This document shows, one piece after another, positions 1 to 8,098 of a DNA stretch of 36,698 nt. This DNA comes from Bdellovibrionales bacterium (GTDB lineage: Bacteria; Bdellovibrionota; UBA1018; CAIMNF01): NCBI GenBank assembly GCA_947462765.1, contig CANHQK010000020.1:1-36698 (forward strand). Direction: 5' to 3'. Within the stretch, counting starts at the first letter, position 1. Every line of letters begins with the position of its first letter. A program made the translations under genes and the position numbers. The notes beneath the pieces are model-generated. The model saw only the letters and a list, made by a program, of their open reading frames with translations. It was not told where the DNA came from and made no database searches.

Positions 1-952
1 CGGTAACACGCTCTATGCCCTCTCAGCTTCAGGACGTCCTCATTATAAGAAAGTCTACGGCCCGCTCCTGTCTCCGGTCCTGAGCGTGAGCACGCCCTAC
101 GGCTACCGCTTTCCGCTTTCCCGGAGCAATGATCCGGACGAGATCTTGCGTGAATATCACGAGCAAGGAGCCGATTTCTACGCTCAAGAGCTCGAAAACC
201 TAATCGAGCGCGAAGGCGCTTCGACCATCAGTTGCTTCATTTTCGAAACAGTGAGCGGGTCCTCGACCGGTGCCTGGATCCCGCCGAAGGGCTATTTCGA
301 TCGGATTCAGAGCATTTGCAAGAAGCACGAAATCCTCCTGATTGCAGATGAAGTGCTCTGCGGATCCGGGAGAACGGGTAAGTTTTTTGCTGCCGAGCAC
401 TACGGGCTTAAACCGGATCTTCTGGTTCTCGGCAAGGGCCTGAACGCAGGACTCATGCCTGTCGCCGCAGTGTTGGTGAAGAAGAGCGATGTCGACACCA
501 TGAAGGCCGCATCGCAGGGGTTTTTGCACGCCCAGACCTACATGCTCGCTCCCTCGATGGCTGCCACAGCTCTGGCTGTTCTCCGCACCTTCGAGAAAGA
601 GAAGGTACTCGAACGAGCGGCCCCCGTCTCGACCCATTTTCTCTCAGAACTCAAGCATCACTTGCATGCCCTACCCTATGTGGGTTCCATTACGGGAATC
701 GGCCACATGGCAGGAGTGGAATTCGTCGAGAATAAGGCCACAAAAACTCCCTTTCCGGTTTCGAAAAAATTCGCGCCGAAATTCGTCCAGCACGCCCAGG
801 ATCGCGGATTGATTCTTTGGCCGAATTACGGACAAGCAGATGGGGTGAACGGGGATCTCGTGATCCTGGGCCCGTCACTCTTGATGACGATCGAGGATTC
901 CGACGAGTGTGTCGCCTTACTGAAGTCAGCCATCGAAACTTTTGAAATCTGA
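1..952 (+). CDS. Class III PLP-dependent aminotransferase, 5' end outside the window
   Basis: The reading frame is open from base 2, beginning GNTLYALSASGRPHYKK, so the gene starts before the window. A GTG at 86 is internal, because typical class III sequence lies upstream of it. The visible 316 residues carry the PLP-binding parts of the family: IADEVLCGSGRTG (the aspartate that contacts the pyridine nitrogen) and LGKGLNAG, whose lysine should form the Schiff base. The enzyme would move an amino group, usually an omega-amine, from a donor to pyruvate or 2-oxoglutarate. It heads a same-strand group: the next gene (aldehyde dehydrogenase) starts 10 bases after the stop, and its Shine-Dalgarno overlaps this stop codon. 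A second, different class III aminotransferase lies two genes downstream. The family call is firm. The substrate cannot be read from the sequence. Confidence 0.9.
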   Translation, partial: GNTLYALSASGRPHYKKVYGPLLSPVLSVSTPYGYRFPLSRSNDPDEILREYHEQGADFYAQELENLIEREGASTISCFIFETVSGSSTGAWIPPKGYFDRIQSICKKHEILLIADEVLCGSGRTGKFFAAEHYGLKPDLLVLGKGLNAGLMPVAAVLVKKSDVDTMKAASQGFLHAQTYMLAPSMAATALAVLRTFEKEKVLERAAPVSTHFLSELKHHLHALPYVGSITGIGHMAGVEFVENKATKTPFPVSKKFAPKFVQHAQDRGLILWPNYGQADGVNGDLVILGPSLLMTIEDSDECVALLKSAIETFEI

Positions 953-962
953 GGAGAAACCC

Positions 963-2534
963 ATGTCTAAACCCTTCAAGATCACTTATTCCGCCCTGAA
1001 CGCGAACATGGACCAGATCCATGCTGAATTCGATCAAGCCTACCAGGCGCTGAGATCAGAGCTCGGATGGACCACTCCCTCGATCGTGAATGGCAAGGCC
1101 TATCAGGGCGACCGGATGAACCGGAAAATGAATCCCACGAACACGGGTGAGCTCGTAGCCCAATACGCGGTGGTGAACGACTCGGTTCTGAACGAGGCGT
1201 TTCAAGCCTCCCGAACCGCTCAAAAGGCCTGGGGCTCGACCGCTTGGCAGGATCGGGTGGCGATCACCCGGAAAGCGGCCGAGATCATGCGGGATCGGCG
1301 CATGAAGATTGCAGCATTGATGACTCTCGAGGTCGGGAAAAACCGCATGGAATCCTTGGGAGACGCCGAGGAATCGGCCGATTTGCTCGATTACTACGCG
1401 GCTCAAATGGAGCAAGCGAACGGATTCATCCAGTCTCTCGGAAAGCTTTCACCCAATGAGCGCACTCAGGATGTCTTGAGACCCTATGGTGTGTTCTCGG
1501 TGATCGCACCCTTCAATTTCCCGATGGCACTCGGCGCGGGAATGACCTCGGCTGCCCTCCTGGGCGGGAACTCGGTCATTCTGAAGCCGAGTGATGACGC
1601 GCCCGGAACTGCCTATGAGATTTACCTCGCCTACCGCGATGCAGGGCTTCCAGAGGGAGTGCTCCAGGTCGTCTTCGGGAATGGACCTGCGCTCGGTGAG
1701 TCGATGGTGAAGCATCCTTTTTGTGATGGTGTGGCCTTCACCGGAAGTAAAAACGTCGGAATGAGCATCATCCGGACCCTGAACAGCGGAAACTATTCCA
1801 AACCTGCGCTCGTCGAGCTCGGCGGTAAGAATGCAGCCTTCGTTTGCGAAACGGCCGACCTCGAAAAAGCCGCATCCGGTTGTGTCCGGAGTGCTTTTGG
1901 ACTGTCGGGCCAGAAATGCAGCGCGCTTTCGCGTTTGTATGTGCACGAGTCCGTCTATGGCGCTTTCCTTGAAAAGCTCGTGAACACAGCCAAGGCCCTC
2001 GTGAGCGTGGGTGATGCTTCCAAGAAAGAAATCTACATGGGCCCCGTGATCAACCAAAAAGCGGTGGAACGCCACCTCCAGGCGATCAACGAGGCAAAAG
2101 CCTTGGGCAAAATCGTTTTCGGAGGGACCGATCTGAGAGAGCGTCCCGAGTTCAAAAACGGACACTTCGCTGACCCGACTATTGTTGAGCTCCCGTCTAC
2201 CGCTCGCCACTTCAAGGACGAGTTCTTCTCGCCCTTCCTGGCGGTCACCAAATTCAGCTCGCTGCCGGATGCGATTCAGGATGCCAACAAGGCCGACTAC
2301 GGACTCACTGCTGGAATCTTCACCTCGAAGCCCGAGGAAATCGATCTGTTCATGGATCGGATCGAAGCCGGAGTCCTCTATGCCAACCGCGCGACAGGCG
2401 CCACCACTGGGGCCTGGCCGGGAGTTCAGTCCTTCTGCGGATGGAAGGGATCCGGCGCATCGGGCAAAGGGGGCTGCGGCCCGTATTACGTCTCTCAATT
2501 CATGAGAGAACAGTCCCGGACGATCATGGAGTAG
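963..2534 (+). CDS. Aldehyde dehydrogenase, 1-pyrroline-5-carboxylate dehydrogenase-like
   Basis: This is a 523-aa NAD(P)-dependent aldehyde dehydrogenase that oxidises an aldehyde to the acid. The start is set at ATG 963, which follows GAGGAG at 951-956; an in-frame codon at 942 lies inside the preceding gene. Visible motifs are the NAD-binding stretch (APFNFPMALG, ILKPSDDAPGT, FTGSKNVG), the general base Glu285 in VELGGKN and the catalytic Cys319 in GQKCSALSR. The GQKCSA.SR form and the TLEVGKNRMES segment resemble the P5C dehydrogenase (RocA/PutA-domain) group more than generic ALDHs. Between two aminotransferases and a CoA-transferase, it plausibly oxidises a semialdehyde produced by one of them. 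Glutamate, glutarate or 2-aminoadipate semialdehyde are all possible. Confidence 0.88.
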   Translation: MSKPFKITYSALNANMDQIHAEFDQAYQALRSELGWTTPSIVNGKAYQGDRMNRKMNPTNTGELVAQYAVVNDSVLNEAFQASRTAQKAWGSTAWQDRVAITRKAAEIMRDRRMKIAALMTLEVGKNRMESLGDAEESADLLDYYAAQMEQANGFIQSLGKLSPNERTQDVLRPYGVFSVIAPFNFPMALGAGMTSAALLGGNSVILKPSDDAPGTAYEIYLAYRDAGLPEGVLQVVFGNGPALGESMVKHPFCDGVAFTGSKNVGMSIIRTLNSGNYSKPALVELGGKNAAFVCETADLEKAASGCVRSAFGLSGQKCSALSRLYVHESVYGAFLEKLVNTAKALVSVGDASKKEIYMGPVINQKAVERHLQAINEAKALGKIVFGGTDLRERPEFKNGHFADPTIVELPSTARHFKDEFFSPFLAVTKFSSLPDAIQDANKADYGLTAGIFTSKPEEIDLFMDRIEAGVLYANRATGATTGAWPGVQSFCGWKGSGASGKGGCGPYYVSQFMREQSRTIME

Positions 2535-2582
2535 GCGGGATTTTCCCTTTTTTGACGCGGTTTTTTGGGTTAGATTTCAAGC

Positions 2583-3920
2583 ATGCAAACCCAAAAGCGT
2601 CCTGAGATCAAGGTGGCCCCTCCGGGCCCGAAAGCTAAGGTTCTGATCGATCGTGACCATGCGGTCACCTCGCCTTCCTACATCAAGGAATACCCCCTCG
2701 TGGTTTCCCATGGAGAGGGAATGTACGTACACGATGTGGACGGCAACAGCTACCTCGACTTCATGGCAGGCATCGCCGTCACCTCGACCGGTCATGCTCA
2801 CCCTGAAGTGGTGAAAGCCGTCCAGGATGCGGCCGGCAAGTTCCTGCACATCTGCGGGACTGACTTTTACTACGAGTCCATGATCACCCTCTGCGAGAAG
2901 CTCTCAAGTGCGGTGAAGCCCTACATGGGTGAGACCAAGGTCTTCCTCACCAACTCCGGCACCGAGGCGGTGGAAGGTGCGATCAAGCTCGCACGCTACC
3001 ACACCCGTCGGACCAAGATCGTGGCATTCAAGGGAGCCTTCCACGGCCGGACTATGGGCGCCATCACTTTGAATTCATCGAAGCCGACCCAGAAGGCCCA
3101 CTTCGGGCCGCTTCTGCCCGAGATCTACCATCTGCCTTATTCCTACCCTTACCGCTGCGCCTACAAGAACGAGAAGAACTGGTGTGAGCAGAACTGCGTG
3201 TGCGCCAAGAAGCTCGAGGACGATTGGTTCACCTCTCATTTTGCTCCAGACGAAGTCGCTGCCATTTTTGTGGAGCCGATCCAGGGCGAAGGTGGCTACA
3301 TCATGCCGTCGATCAAGTTCCTGAAGGACCTCCGCGCCATCTGCGACAAGTACGGCATTGTTCTCGTGTTCGACGAGGTCCAGTCCGGCGTGGGCCGTAC
3401 GGGGGACATGTTTGCTGCTGAAACGCTCGGAGTGACTCCGGACATCATCCTCTCAGCCAAAGGCATCGCATCCGGAATGCCGATCGGTGCGATCATCGCT
3501 AAAACCTCCACCATGACTTGGGGACGCGGCACCCATGGATCCACCTATGGTGGGAACCCTGTGTGCTGTGCGGCTGCGAACGCCACCCTCGACATCATCG
3601 GCAAACGCCTGCCCGAGATCCGGAAGGTGGGTGCGTTCTTCATCGAGGAACTCAAGAAGCTCCAGAAGAAGCACCCCGTGATCGGCGACATCCGTGGCGT
3701 GGGCCTCATGATCGGAGCCGAATTCATTCAGAAGGACGGCTCACCGGCCACCGAATACGTTGGCAAGCTGGAGCAACTGGCGTTCCGGAAGGGTCTCCTT
3801 CTCTTGTCTTGCGGGAAGTCCACCATCCGCTTTGCCCCCCCTCTCATCATCACTGAACAGGATGTTACGGTCGGGCTCGAAATTCTCGATCAATGCCTGA
3901 CGGAACTGGGTCATGCGTAA
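2583..3920 (+). CDS. Class III aminotransferase, GabT/omega-amino-acid type
   Basis: This 445-aa PLP enzyme is full length for the 4-aminobutyrate / acetylornithine aminotransferase group. It shows NSGTEAVEGAIKLAR (phosphate loop), FHGRTMGA, the VFDEVQSGVGRTG aspartate, and Lys293 in SAKGIASGMP as the Schiff-base lysine. Likely substrates are GABA, 5-aminovalerate, lysine or ornithine side-chain amines, with 2-oxoglutarate as acceptor. A cysteine-rich patch (four Cys within about 18 residues, encoded at 3151-3209) sits where related enzymes carry a surface loop. The start has no clear Shine-Dalgarno; the 48-base upstream gap is T-rich and could hold a promoter, though none is convincing. The stop overlaps the next start by 8 bases (ATGCGTAA), which indicates translational coupling to the CoA-transferase genes. 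Confidence 0.9.
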   Translation: MQTQKRPEIKVAPPGPKAKVLIDRDHAVTSPSYIKEYPLVVSHGEGMYVHDVDGNSYLDFMAGIAVTSTGHAHPEVVKAVQDAAGKFLHICGTDFYYESMITLCEKLSSAVKPYMGETKVFLTNSGTEAVEGAIKLARYHTRRTKIVAFKGAFHGRTMGAITLNSSKPTQKAHFGPLLPEIYHLPYSYPYRCAYKNEKNWCEQNCVCAKKLEDDWFTSHFAPDEVAAIFVEPIQGEGGYIMPSIKFLKDLRAICDKYGIVLVFDEVQSGVGRTGDMFAAETLGVTPDIILSAKGIASGMPIGAIIAKTSTMTWGRGTHGSTYGGNPVCCAAANATLDIIGKRLPEIRKVGAFFIEELKKLQKKHPVIGDIRGVGLMIGAEFIQKDGSPATEYVGKLEQLAFRKGLLLLSCGKSTIRFAPPLIITEQDVTVGLEILDQCLTELGHA

Positions 3921-4842
3921 ACCGAAGCTGAGCCCTGATAAGCTGGTTTCGATGCGGGAGGCGATCCAAGAGAACGTCAAGCCCGGATCGGAGCTGTATC
4001 TCGAAGGATTCACCCATTTGATCTCATTCGCAGCCGCTCATGAGATCATCCGTCAGGGCATCCGTGACCTGACGGCCATCCGCCTCACCCCGGATCTGGT
4101 CTACGATCAGCTGATCGAAGCGGGGCTGGTCAAAAAGCTCGTATTCAGCTGGGCGGGGAACCCCGGAGTGGGCAGTCTGCATGCCCTTCGTCGCCGATCG
4201 CAAAAAGACTCGGTCTCCAAGATCGAACTCGAAGAATACTCCCACTTCGGCATGGTGGCACGGACCCTGGCCGGAAGTGCCGGTCTTCCCTTCTGGACCC
4301 TCAAGAACTTCGAAGGGACACACATCGAAGAAGCGAACCCGAAGATCAAGTCGGTCATCTGCCCCTATACCGGGCAGCGCTTTGCCACTGTTCCAGCAGT
4401 CCATCCCGATGTGGCGATCATCCATGTCCAGCGAGCGGACAAAGAAGGCAACTCCCAAGTCTGGGGCCTGATGGGCACCCAAAAAGAGGTAGCCTTCGCC
4501 TCGAAGCGAGTCATTATTGTGGCCGAAGAAATAGTGGACACCTCGGTGATCCGGAGCGATCCGAACCGGACCCTCATTCCGGGAATCCTGGTGGATCACG
4601 TGGTGCATGAGCCTTGGGGCTGTCACCCGTCTTATGCCCAGGGGTACTACGACCGGGACAATGATTTTTACGTCAAATGGGAGGAGATCTCCCGCGATCC
4701 GAAGACTTACCAGGACTACTTGAATGAGTTTGTTTTCGGAGTGAAGGATCGGAAAGGTTATTTGGAGAAGGCAGGATCGGGATTGATCGATCGACTGCGC
4801 GCCAAACCCCGGAAGTGTGAGGGGGTGGACTATGGATATTAA
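3913..4842 (+). CDS. CoA-transferase subunit A, glutaconate CoA-transferase type
   Basis: At 309 aa this matches the size of the alpha subunit of glutaconate-type (family I) CoA-transferases such as GctA or IpdA. It is longer than the roughly 220-aa acetoacetate-type subunits. The N-terminal LSPDKLVSMREAIQENVKPG and the GFTHLISFAAAHEIIRQG stretch are typical of this family, as is WAGNPGVGSLHALRR. The holoenzyme transfers CoA from an acyl-CoA (often acetyl- or succinyl-CoA) to a carboxylate. ATG 3913 overlaps the upstream stop, and the gene overlaps subunit B by 11 bases, so the two subunits should be made together. The acid is unknown. Given the neighbours, glutarate or another dicarboxylate from amino-acid breakdown is the best guess. 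Confidence 0.88.
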   Translation: MRKPKLSPDKLVSMREAIQENVKPGSELYLEGFTHLISFAAAHEIIRQGIRDLTAIRLTPDLVYDQLIEAGLVKKLVFSWAGNPGVGSLHALRRRSQKDSVSKIELEEYSHFGMVARTLAGSAGLPFWTLKNFEGTHIEEANPKIKSVICPYTGQRFATVPAVHPDVAIIHVQRADKEGNSQVWGLMGTQKEVAFASKRVIIVAEEIVDTSVIRSDPNRTLIPGILVDHVVHEPWGCHPSYAQGYYDRDNDFYVKWEEISRDPKTYQDYLNEFVFGVKDRKGYLEKAGSGLIDRLRAKPRKCEGVDYGY

Positions 4843-5614
4843 AATCAAGCCCTCGGAGCGCATGGCGATCCGCGCTTCTCAAGAACTTCAAAATCGGGAA
4901 GTGGTGTTTGTCGGGATCGGTCTGCCCAATCTCGCCTGCAATCTGGCTCGAGCCACCCACGCTCCCGAGCTCTACATGATTTACGAGAGTGGCACCATCG
5001 GCACCCTGCCCGCCCGGCTCCCGGTTTCGATCGGGGATCCTACCCTGGTGACCGACTCTCTGGCCATCGTGTCCCAAGCGGACATTTTCCAGAGCTACCT
5101 CCAGGGAGGTCTGATCGAAGTCGGGTTCCTCGGTGGAGCCCAACTCGACCGCTACGGGAACATCAACACCACCGTGATCGGCGATTATGACAACCCGAAG
5201 ATCCGACTTCCCGGATCGGGAGGGGCTTGCGAAATCGCCACCCACTCCCAGCGTGTGCTCCTCATGATGAGGATGTCTCCGAAGAGCTTTGTGGAGAAAT
5301 GTGACTTTGTCACCTCTCCCGGTTCCCGGATGGCCTCATCAAGACCCTCCCGTTACCTTGGAAAAACCCGGTCCGAACTCGGACTCCCAGGGGGCGGTCC
5401 CACGAAGGCCATCACTGACCTCGGCGTTCTTGAAGTGATCGATGGTGAGCTCACTCTCACCGAGGTGTACGAGGGAGTCACCATCGACCAAGTCAAACAG
5501 AACTGCGGTTGGGACATTAGGATCGGGACCAATCTGTCAGTGACACCTGACCCCGACCCTAAACTTGTTGCTTTACTGAGAACCAAAATCGACCCGGAGA
5601 ATCTCTATCTCTAG
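4832..5614 (+). CDS. CoA-transferase subunit B, glutaconate CoA-transferase type
   Basis: This is the 260-aa catalytic subunit. Glu52 in MIYESGTIG corresponds to the glutamate that forms the glutamyl-CoA thioester intermediate in family I enzymes (Glu54 in Acidaminococcus GctB). LPGSGGACEIAT and GGPTKAITDLGV are also typical of the GctB/IpdB branch. ATG 4832 is preferred over the in-frame GTG at 4817 because it is preceded by the purine-rich AGGGGGTGG and begins the conserved part of the protein. It is the last gene of the catabolic group. A short stem-loop at 5616-5633 follows, and the convergent flagellin gene ends 36 bases away. Confidence 0.88.
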   Translation: MDIKIKPSERMAIRASQELQNREVVFVGIGLPNLACNLARATHAPELYMIYESGTIGTLPARLPVSIGDPTLVTDSLAIVSQADIFQSYLQGGLIEVGFLGGAQLDRYGNINTTVIGDYDNPKIRLPGSGGACEIATHSQRVLLMMRMSPKSFVEKCDFVTSPGSRMASSRPSRYLGKTRSELGLPGGGPTKAITDLGVLEVIDGELTLTEVYEGVTIDQVKQNCGWDIRIGTNLSVTPDPDPKLVALLRTKIDPENLYL

Positions 5615-5615
5615 G

Positions 5616-5633
5616 TGAGGGTTTCACCCCTCA
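5616..5633. terminator. Stem-loop between convergent genes
   Basis: TGAGGG (5616-5621) and CCCTCA (5628-5633) form a perfect 6-bp stem with a 6-base loop in the 36-base gap between the converging CoA-transferase and flagellin genes. It is symmetric, so it could act on both strands. No U-tract follows on either side, so it is at most a weak or factor-assisted terminator. Confidence 0.3.
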
Positions 5634-5650
5634 GGGCCCGCACCCCGGTA

Positions 5651-6484
5651 TTAACCGAGGAGCTTGAGGGCCATGTTTGCATTACTGTTGGCTTGAGAGA
5701 GAACCGAGGTTCCTGCCTGAGACAGGATGCTGTTCTTGGTCATCTCGGAGCTTTCGGATGCCATGTCGACATCATAGATCCGGCTGCGAGCAGCAGAGAG
5801 GTTCTCTTCATAGATTGCAAGGTTCTGCACCGAGGACCCGAGGCGGTTCTGGAGAGCGCCGATCTCGGAACGGTTTTCAGAGAGCATGGTGATCGCAGAG
5901 TCGATCTTCGCCAAGTTGCTCTGAGCAGCTTCTTTGCTCTCGGTATTGATGTCCGAGAGTCCGAGGCCGTCGAGGCTGGTCTTCATCTTCTGCGTATCGA
6001 ACACGAAACGGTCGTTTTCCGGTGAGTTATTGAGACCGACTTGGATCTCGAGCTTCTCACCTTGACCGGCCAGGAGTTTGTGTCCGTTGAATTCAGTGGT
6101 AGCCGAGATCCGGTCTACTTCGGCGCGGAGCTGCTGAACTTCTTTGTTGATGAAGCCGCGTTCCTTGTCACCGATGGTGTCCGATGCTGCCTGGATCGAC
6201 AGTTCGCGGAATCGGGTGAGGATGTTCCCCACTTCGTTCATCCCGCCTTCGGCCACTTGCACCAGCGAGATCCCGTCGTTGGCGTTACGGCTGTCCTGGC
6301 GGAGCGAGCGGATGTCCGCTCTCATTTTTTCGGAAATCGCCAAACCAGCGGAGTCGTCCGCGGCCTTCGAGATCCGGGTTCCAGAAGCCATCTTCTCAAG
6401 AGAGCTCTGCTGCTTCATGTTAGAAACGCCGAGGTTCCGCTGAGCTGCCAATGCTTGCACGTTAGTGTTAATACGAAGTCCCAT
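5651..6484 (-). CDS. fliC: Flagellin
   Basis: This is a 277-aa flagellin, the filament subunit exported by the flagellar type III system. The N-terminal D0/D1 region (MGLRINTNVQALAAQRNL, SGTRISKAADDSAGLAIS) and the C-terminal D1/D0 region (SRIYDVDMASESSEMTKN to MALKLLG) are complete. The variable middle is almost absent, giving a short filament core protein, as in Bdellovibrio-type flagellins. The start is ATG 6484, preceded by AAGGA; upstream in-frame codons belong to the leader. It has its own sigma-28-type promoter at 6561-6587 and a leader of about 70 bases with two potential hairpins. No other flagellar gene is in the window, so it is a stand-alone, late-class gene. Confidence 0.97.
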   Translation of the reverse strand: MGLRINTNVQALAAQRNLGVSNMKQQSSLEKMASGTRISKAADDSAGLAISEKMRADIRSLRQDSRNANDGISLVQVAEGGMNEVGNILTRFRELSIQAASDTIGDKERGFINKEVQQLRAEVDRISATTEFNGHKLLAGQGEKLEIQVGLNNSPENDRFVFDTQKMKTSLDGLGLSDINTESKEAAQSNLAKIDSAITMLSENRSEIGALQNRLGSSVQNLAIYEENLSAARSRIYDVDMASESSEMTKNSILSQAGTSVLSQANSNANMALKLLG

Positions 6485-6499
6485 ACCATCCTTCTTTCT

Positions 6500-6542
6500 C
6501 CCCGCTGTTTTCGGGGCGTTAAGTGGACCGTTCTGATCCACT
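6500..6542 (-). promoter_or_regulatory. Two stem-loops in the flagellin leader
   Basis: Between the predicted start of transcription and the Shine-Dalgarno lie two perfect inverted repeats. One is AGTGGA/TCCACT (6522-6527 with 6537-6542) and the other is CCCCG/CGGGG (6500-6504 with 6512-6516). The second ends a few bases before the GGAG/AAGGA ribosome-binding region. They could stabilise the mRNA or tune translation, as leader structures do in other flagellin mRNAs. The stems are short (6 and 5 bp). Confidence 0.35.
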
Positions 6543-6560
6543 GTTGTTCTGTTGTTGAAC

Positions 6561-6587
6561 ATATCGGTCAGGTATGGGAAAGCTTAA
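6561..6587 (-). promoter_or_regulatory. Sigma-28 (FliA)-type promoter of the flagellin gene
   Basis: Read on the minus strand, the -35-like TTAAGCTT (6587-6580) is followed by an 11-base spacer and the -10-like ACCGATAT (6568-6561). Compared with the enterobacterial sigma-28 consensus TAAAGTTT-N11-GCCGATAA, six of eight bases match in each box and the spacing is exact. Transcription should begin near 6553. A flagellin is the classical sigma-28 target. Confidence 0.75.
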
Positions 6588-6647
6588 GCAAAATAGTTTA
6601 GTATTATGACATTTTTTGAAGATTTTATAAATGATCAATCTTAACAA

Positions 6648-8018
6648 CTATTTACGAAACCGGGCGAGATGGCGACCGAAGGCCCGCATGACCCATACGT
6701 GGATCAAAGCCTGCGAAAACCTATAAATCACCCAGGGCAAGGCTGGAATAAAATCATGAAGGGCGGCGAGAGTCACTTGTCCATTGAGCGCCTCACGGAA
6801 CTCCAGCCTTCCCCGGGATATCTTGGAAGAGGCCAAGTTCCCTCCTCGCACGTAAAGGAGCTGACGATCCGGTGTCGACCGCTCCAGACTCTTCTCAAGC
6901 CTCAAAAGGAGAATGCGGGGTGAGCCAAGGTAGAAAGAGCATTCTGCTCCGCGGACCCGGACCCGAACCAGAAAAAAGAGAAAACCGGGGAGCCATCGAA
7001 AGTATTCATCTGCCACATTTGCGGCATTCCAGCCGGCAGGCAATGGCAAGCGCTGCACCGAACGCACAATCCTAGGTTCAGGAGCCGACGGAATAGCCGC
7101 CCCCCCACGGATCCGCCCACCCGAGGGACCCAGTGCCTGCCTCAGAGCCTCCTCAACCGTGACACGCTCACGAGTCCAATCAGACCAGTTCCGATCCTGC
7201 CGCGCCACCATCGCGTGCTTGAGCGAAAGCACCAATGGATACACCAGGTCCCGCGGTGAACCGGTAATCAATGAAACCCACAGCCTCGAAAGCCCCAGGG
7301 GAATTAAATTGAACGAGAACAGCTTCCGTCTCACACCCAGGACCTTCGCCGTCTTCAGGAGCAATTCCTGATAAGTCATGACCTGCGGACCCCCGAGATC
7401 ATAAATCCGATTGAGATGACGAGGATCCACGAGACTGCTGAAAAGCGCTTCAATCACCTCGTCCAATGCGATCGGCTGAGAAACCGTACGCGTCCATGCA
7501 GGACAGATCATCCATGGCAAGCGCTTGACGAGCTTCGTGAGAATATCGAAAGATGAACCTCCCCTTCCGAGAATCAATCCGGCTCGAAGTACGGTGAACG
7601 GAATCCCGCTCTGTCGGAAAACGGTCTCGACCTCGAGACGGCTCTTCAGATGCCACGAAAGCTGCTCGTTCTCCGGAATCATACCTCCGAGATAGACAAT
7701 CTGCTCCACTCCACCGGCCCGGGCACAGCGAGCGAAATTGTCAGCAAGAATCAGATCGAAATCATAAAATGACCCCTGATCCAGAGCTGCGGTCGGGAGC
7801 ATGGAATGAACCAGGTAAAAAGCACGGGTACAGCCCGACATCGACTCAGCCAGTTGCTTCATCGAGAACAAATCGCACTGACGCCACTGAAGCCGAGGAT
7901 GATCACTGATCTGATGACGGCGCGACAAAGCCACCACCTCGCAACGGGGATCGGCAAGTAGACGGTCGATCAATGCGCGGCCAATGAATCCGCTGGCTCC
8001 AGCGATCAGGATCCTCAC
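6648..8018 (-). CDS. YbjT-like NAD(P)-binding SDR protein with DUF2867-type C-terminus
   Basis: This 456-aa protein begins with an atypical/extended short-chain dehydrogenase fold. GASGFIG at residues 8-14 is the nucleotide-binding loop, and segments such as YLGGMIP and HLKSRLEVE sit where atypical SDRs keep or lose the YxxxK site. A second domain of about 150 residues (from about 300) ends in WVIYRFSQALIHVWVMRAFGRH. Its length and two-domain layout match the YbjT group (SDR plus DUF2867). The substrate is unknown for the group; some members are linked to quinone or lipid chemistry. It is divergent from oxyR across 80 bases, so a shared oxidative-stress-responsive control region is possible. 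The flagellin lies downstream on the same strand but has its own promoter. Confidence 0.75.
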   Translation of the reverse strand: MRILIAGASGFIGRALIDRLLADPRCEVVALSRRHQISDHPRLQWRQCDLFSMKQLAESMSGCTRAFYLVHSMLPTAALDQGSFYDFDLILADNFARCARAGGVEQIVYLGGMIPENEQLSWHLKSRLEVETVFRQSGIPFTVLRAGLILGRGGSSFDILTKLVKRLPWMICPAWTRTVSQPIALDEVIEALFSSLVDPRHLNRIYDLGGPQVMTYQELLLKTAKVLGVRRKLFSFNLIPLGLSRLWVSLITGSPRDLVYPLVLSLKHAMVARQDRNWSDWTRERVTVEEALRQALGPSGGRIRGGAAIPSAPEPRIVRSVQRLPLPAGWNAANVADEYFRWLPGFLFFLVRVRVRGAECSFYLGSPRILLLRLEKSLERSTPDRQLLYVRGGNLASSKISRGRLEFREALNGQVTLAALHDFIPALPWVIYRFSQALIHVWVMRAFGRHLARFRK

Positions 8019-8098
8019 GGTTCACAGGGTAACCGGAGTCACTCTAGACGATCAATTAAAATCCGGTTATGATAGACAGAAATTATCGGAGAAACCGC

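Noticed and set aside
1449-2498. 349-aa frame antisense to the aldehyde dehydrogenase
   Set aside because: It is a mirror of a complete conserved gene; no ribosome-binding site and no family features.
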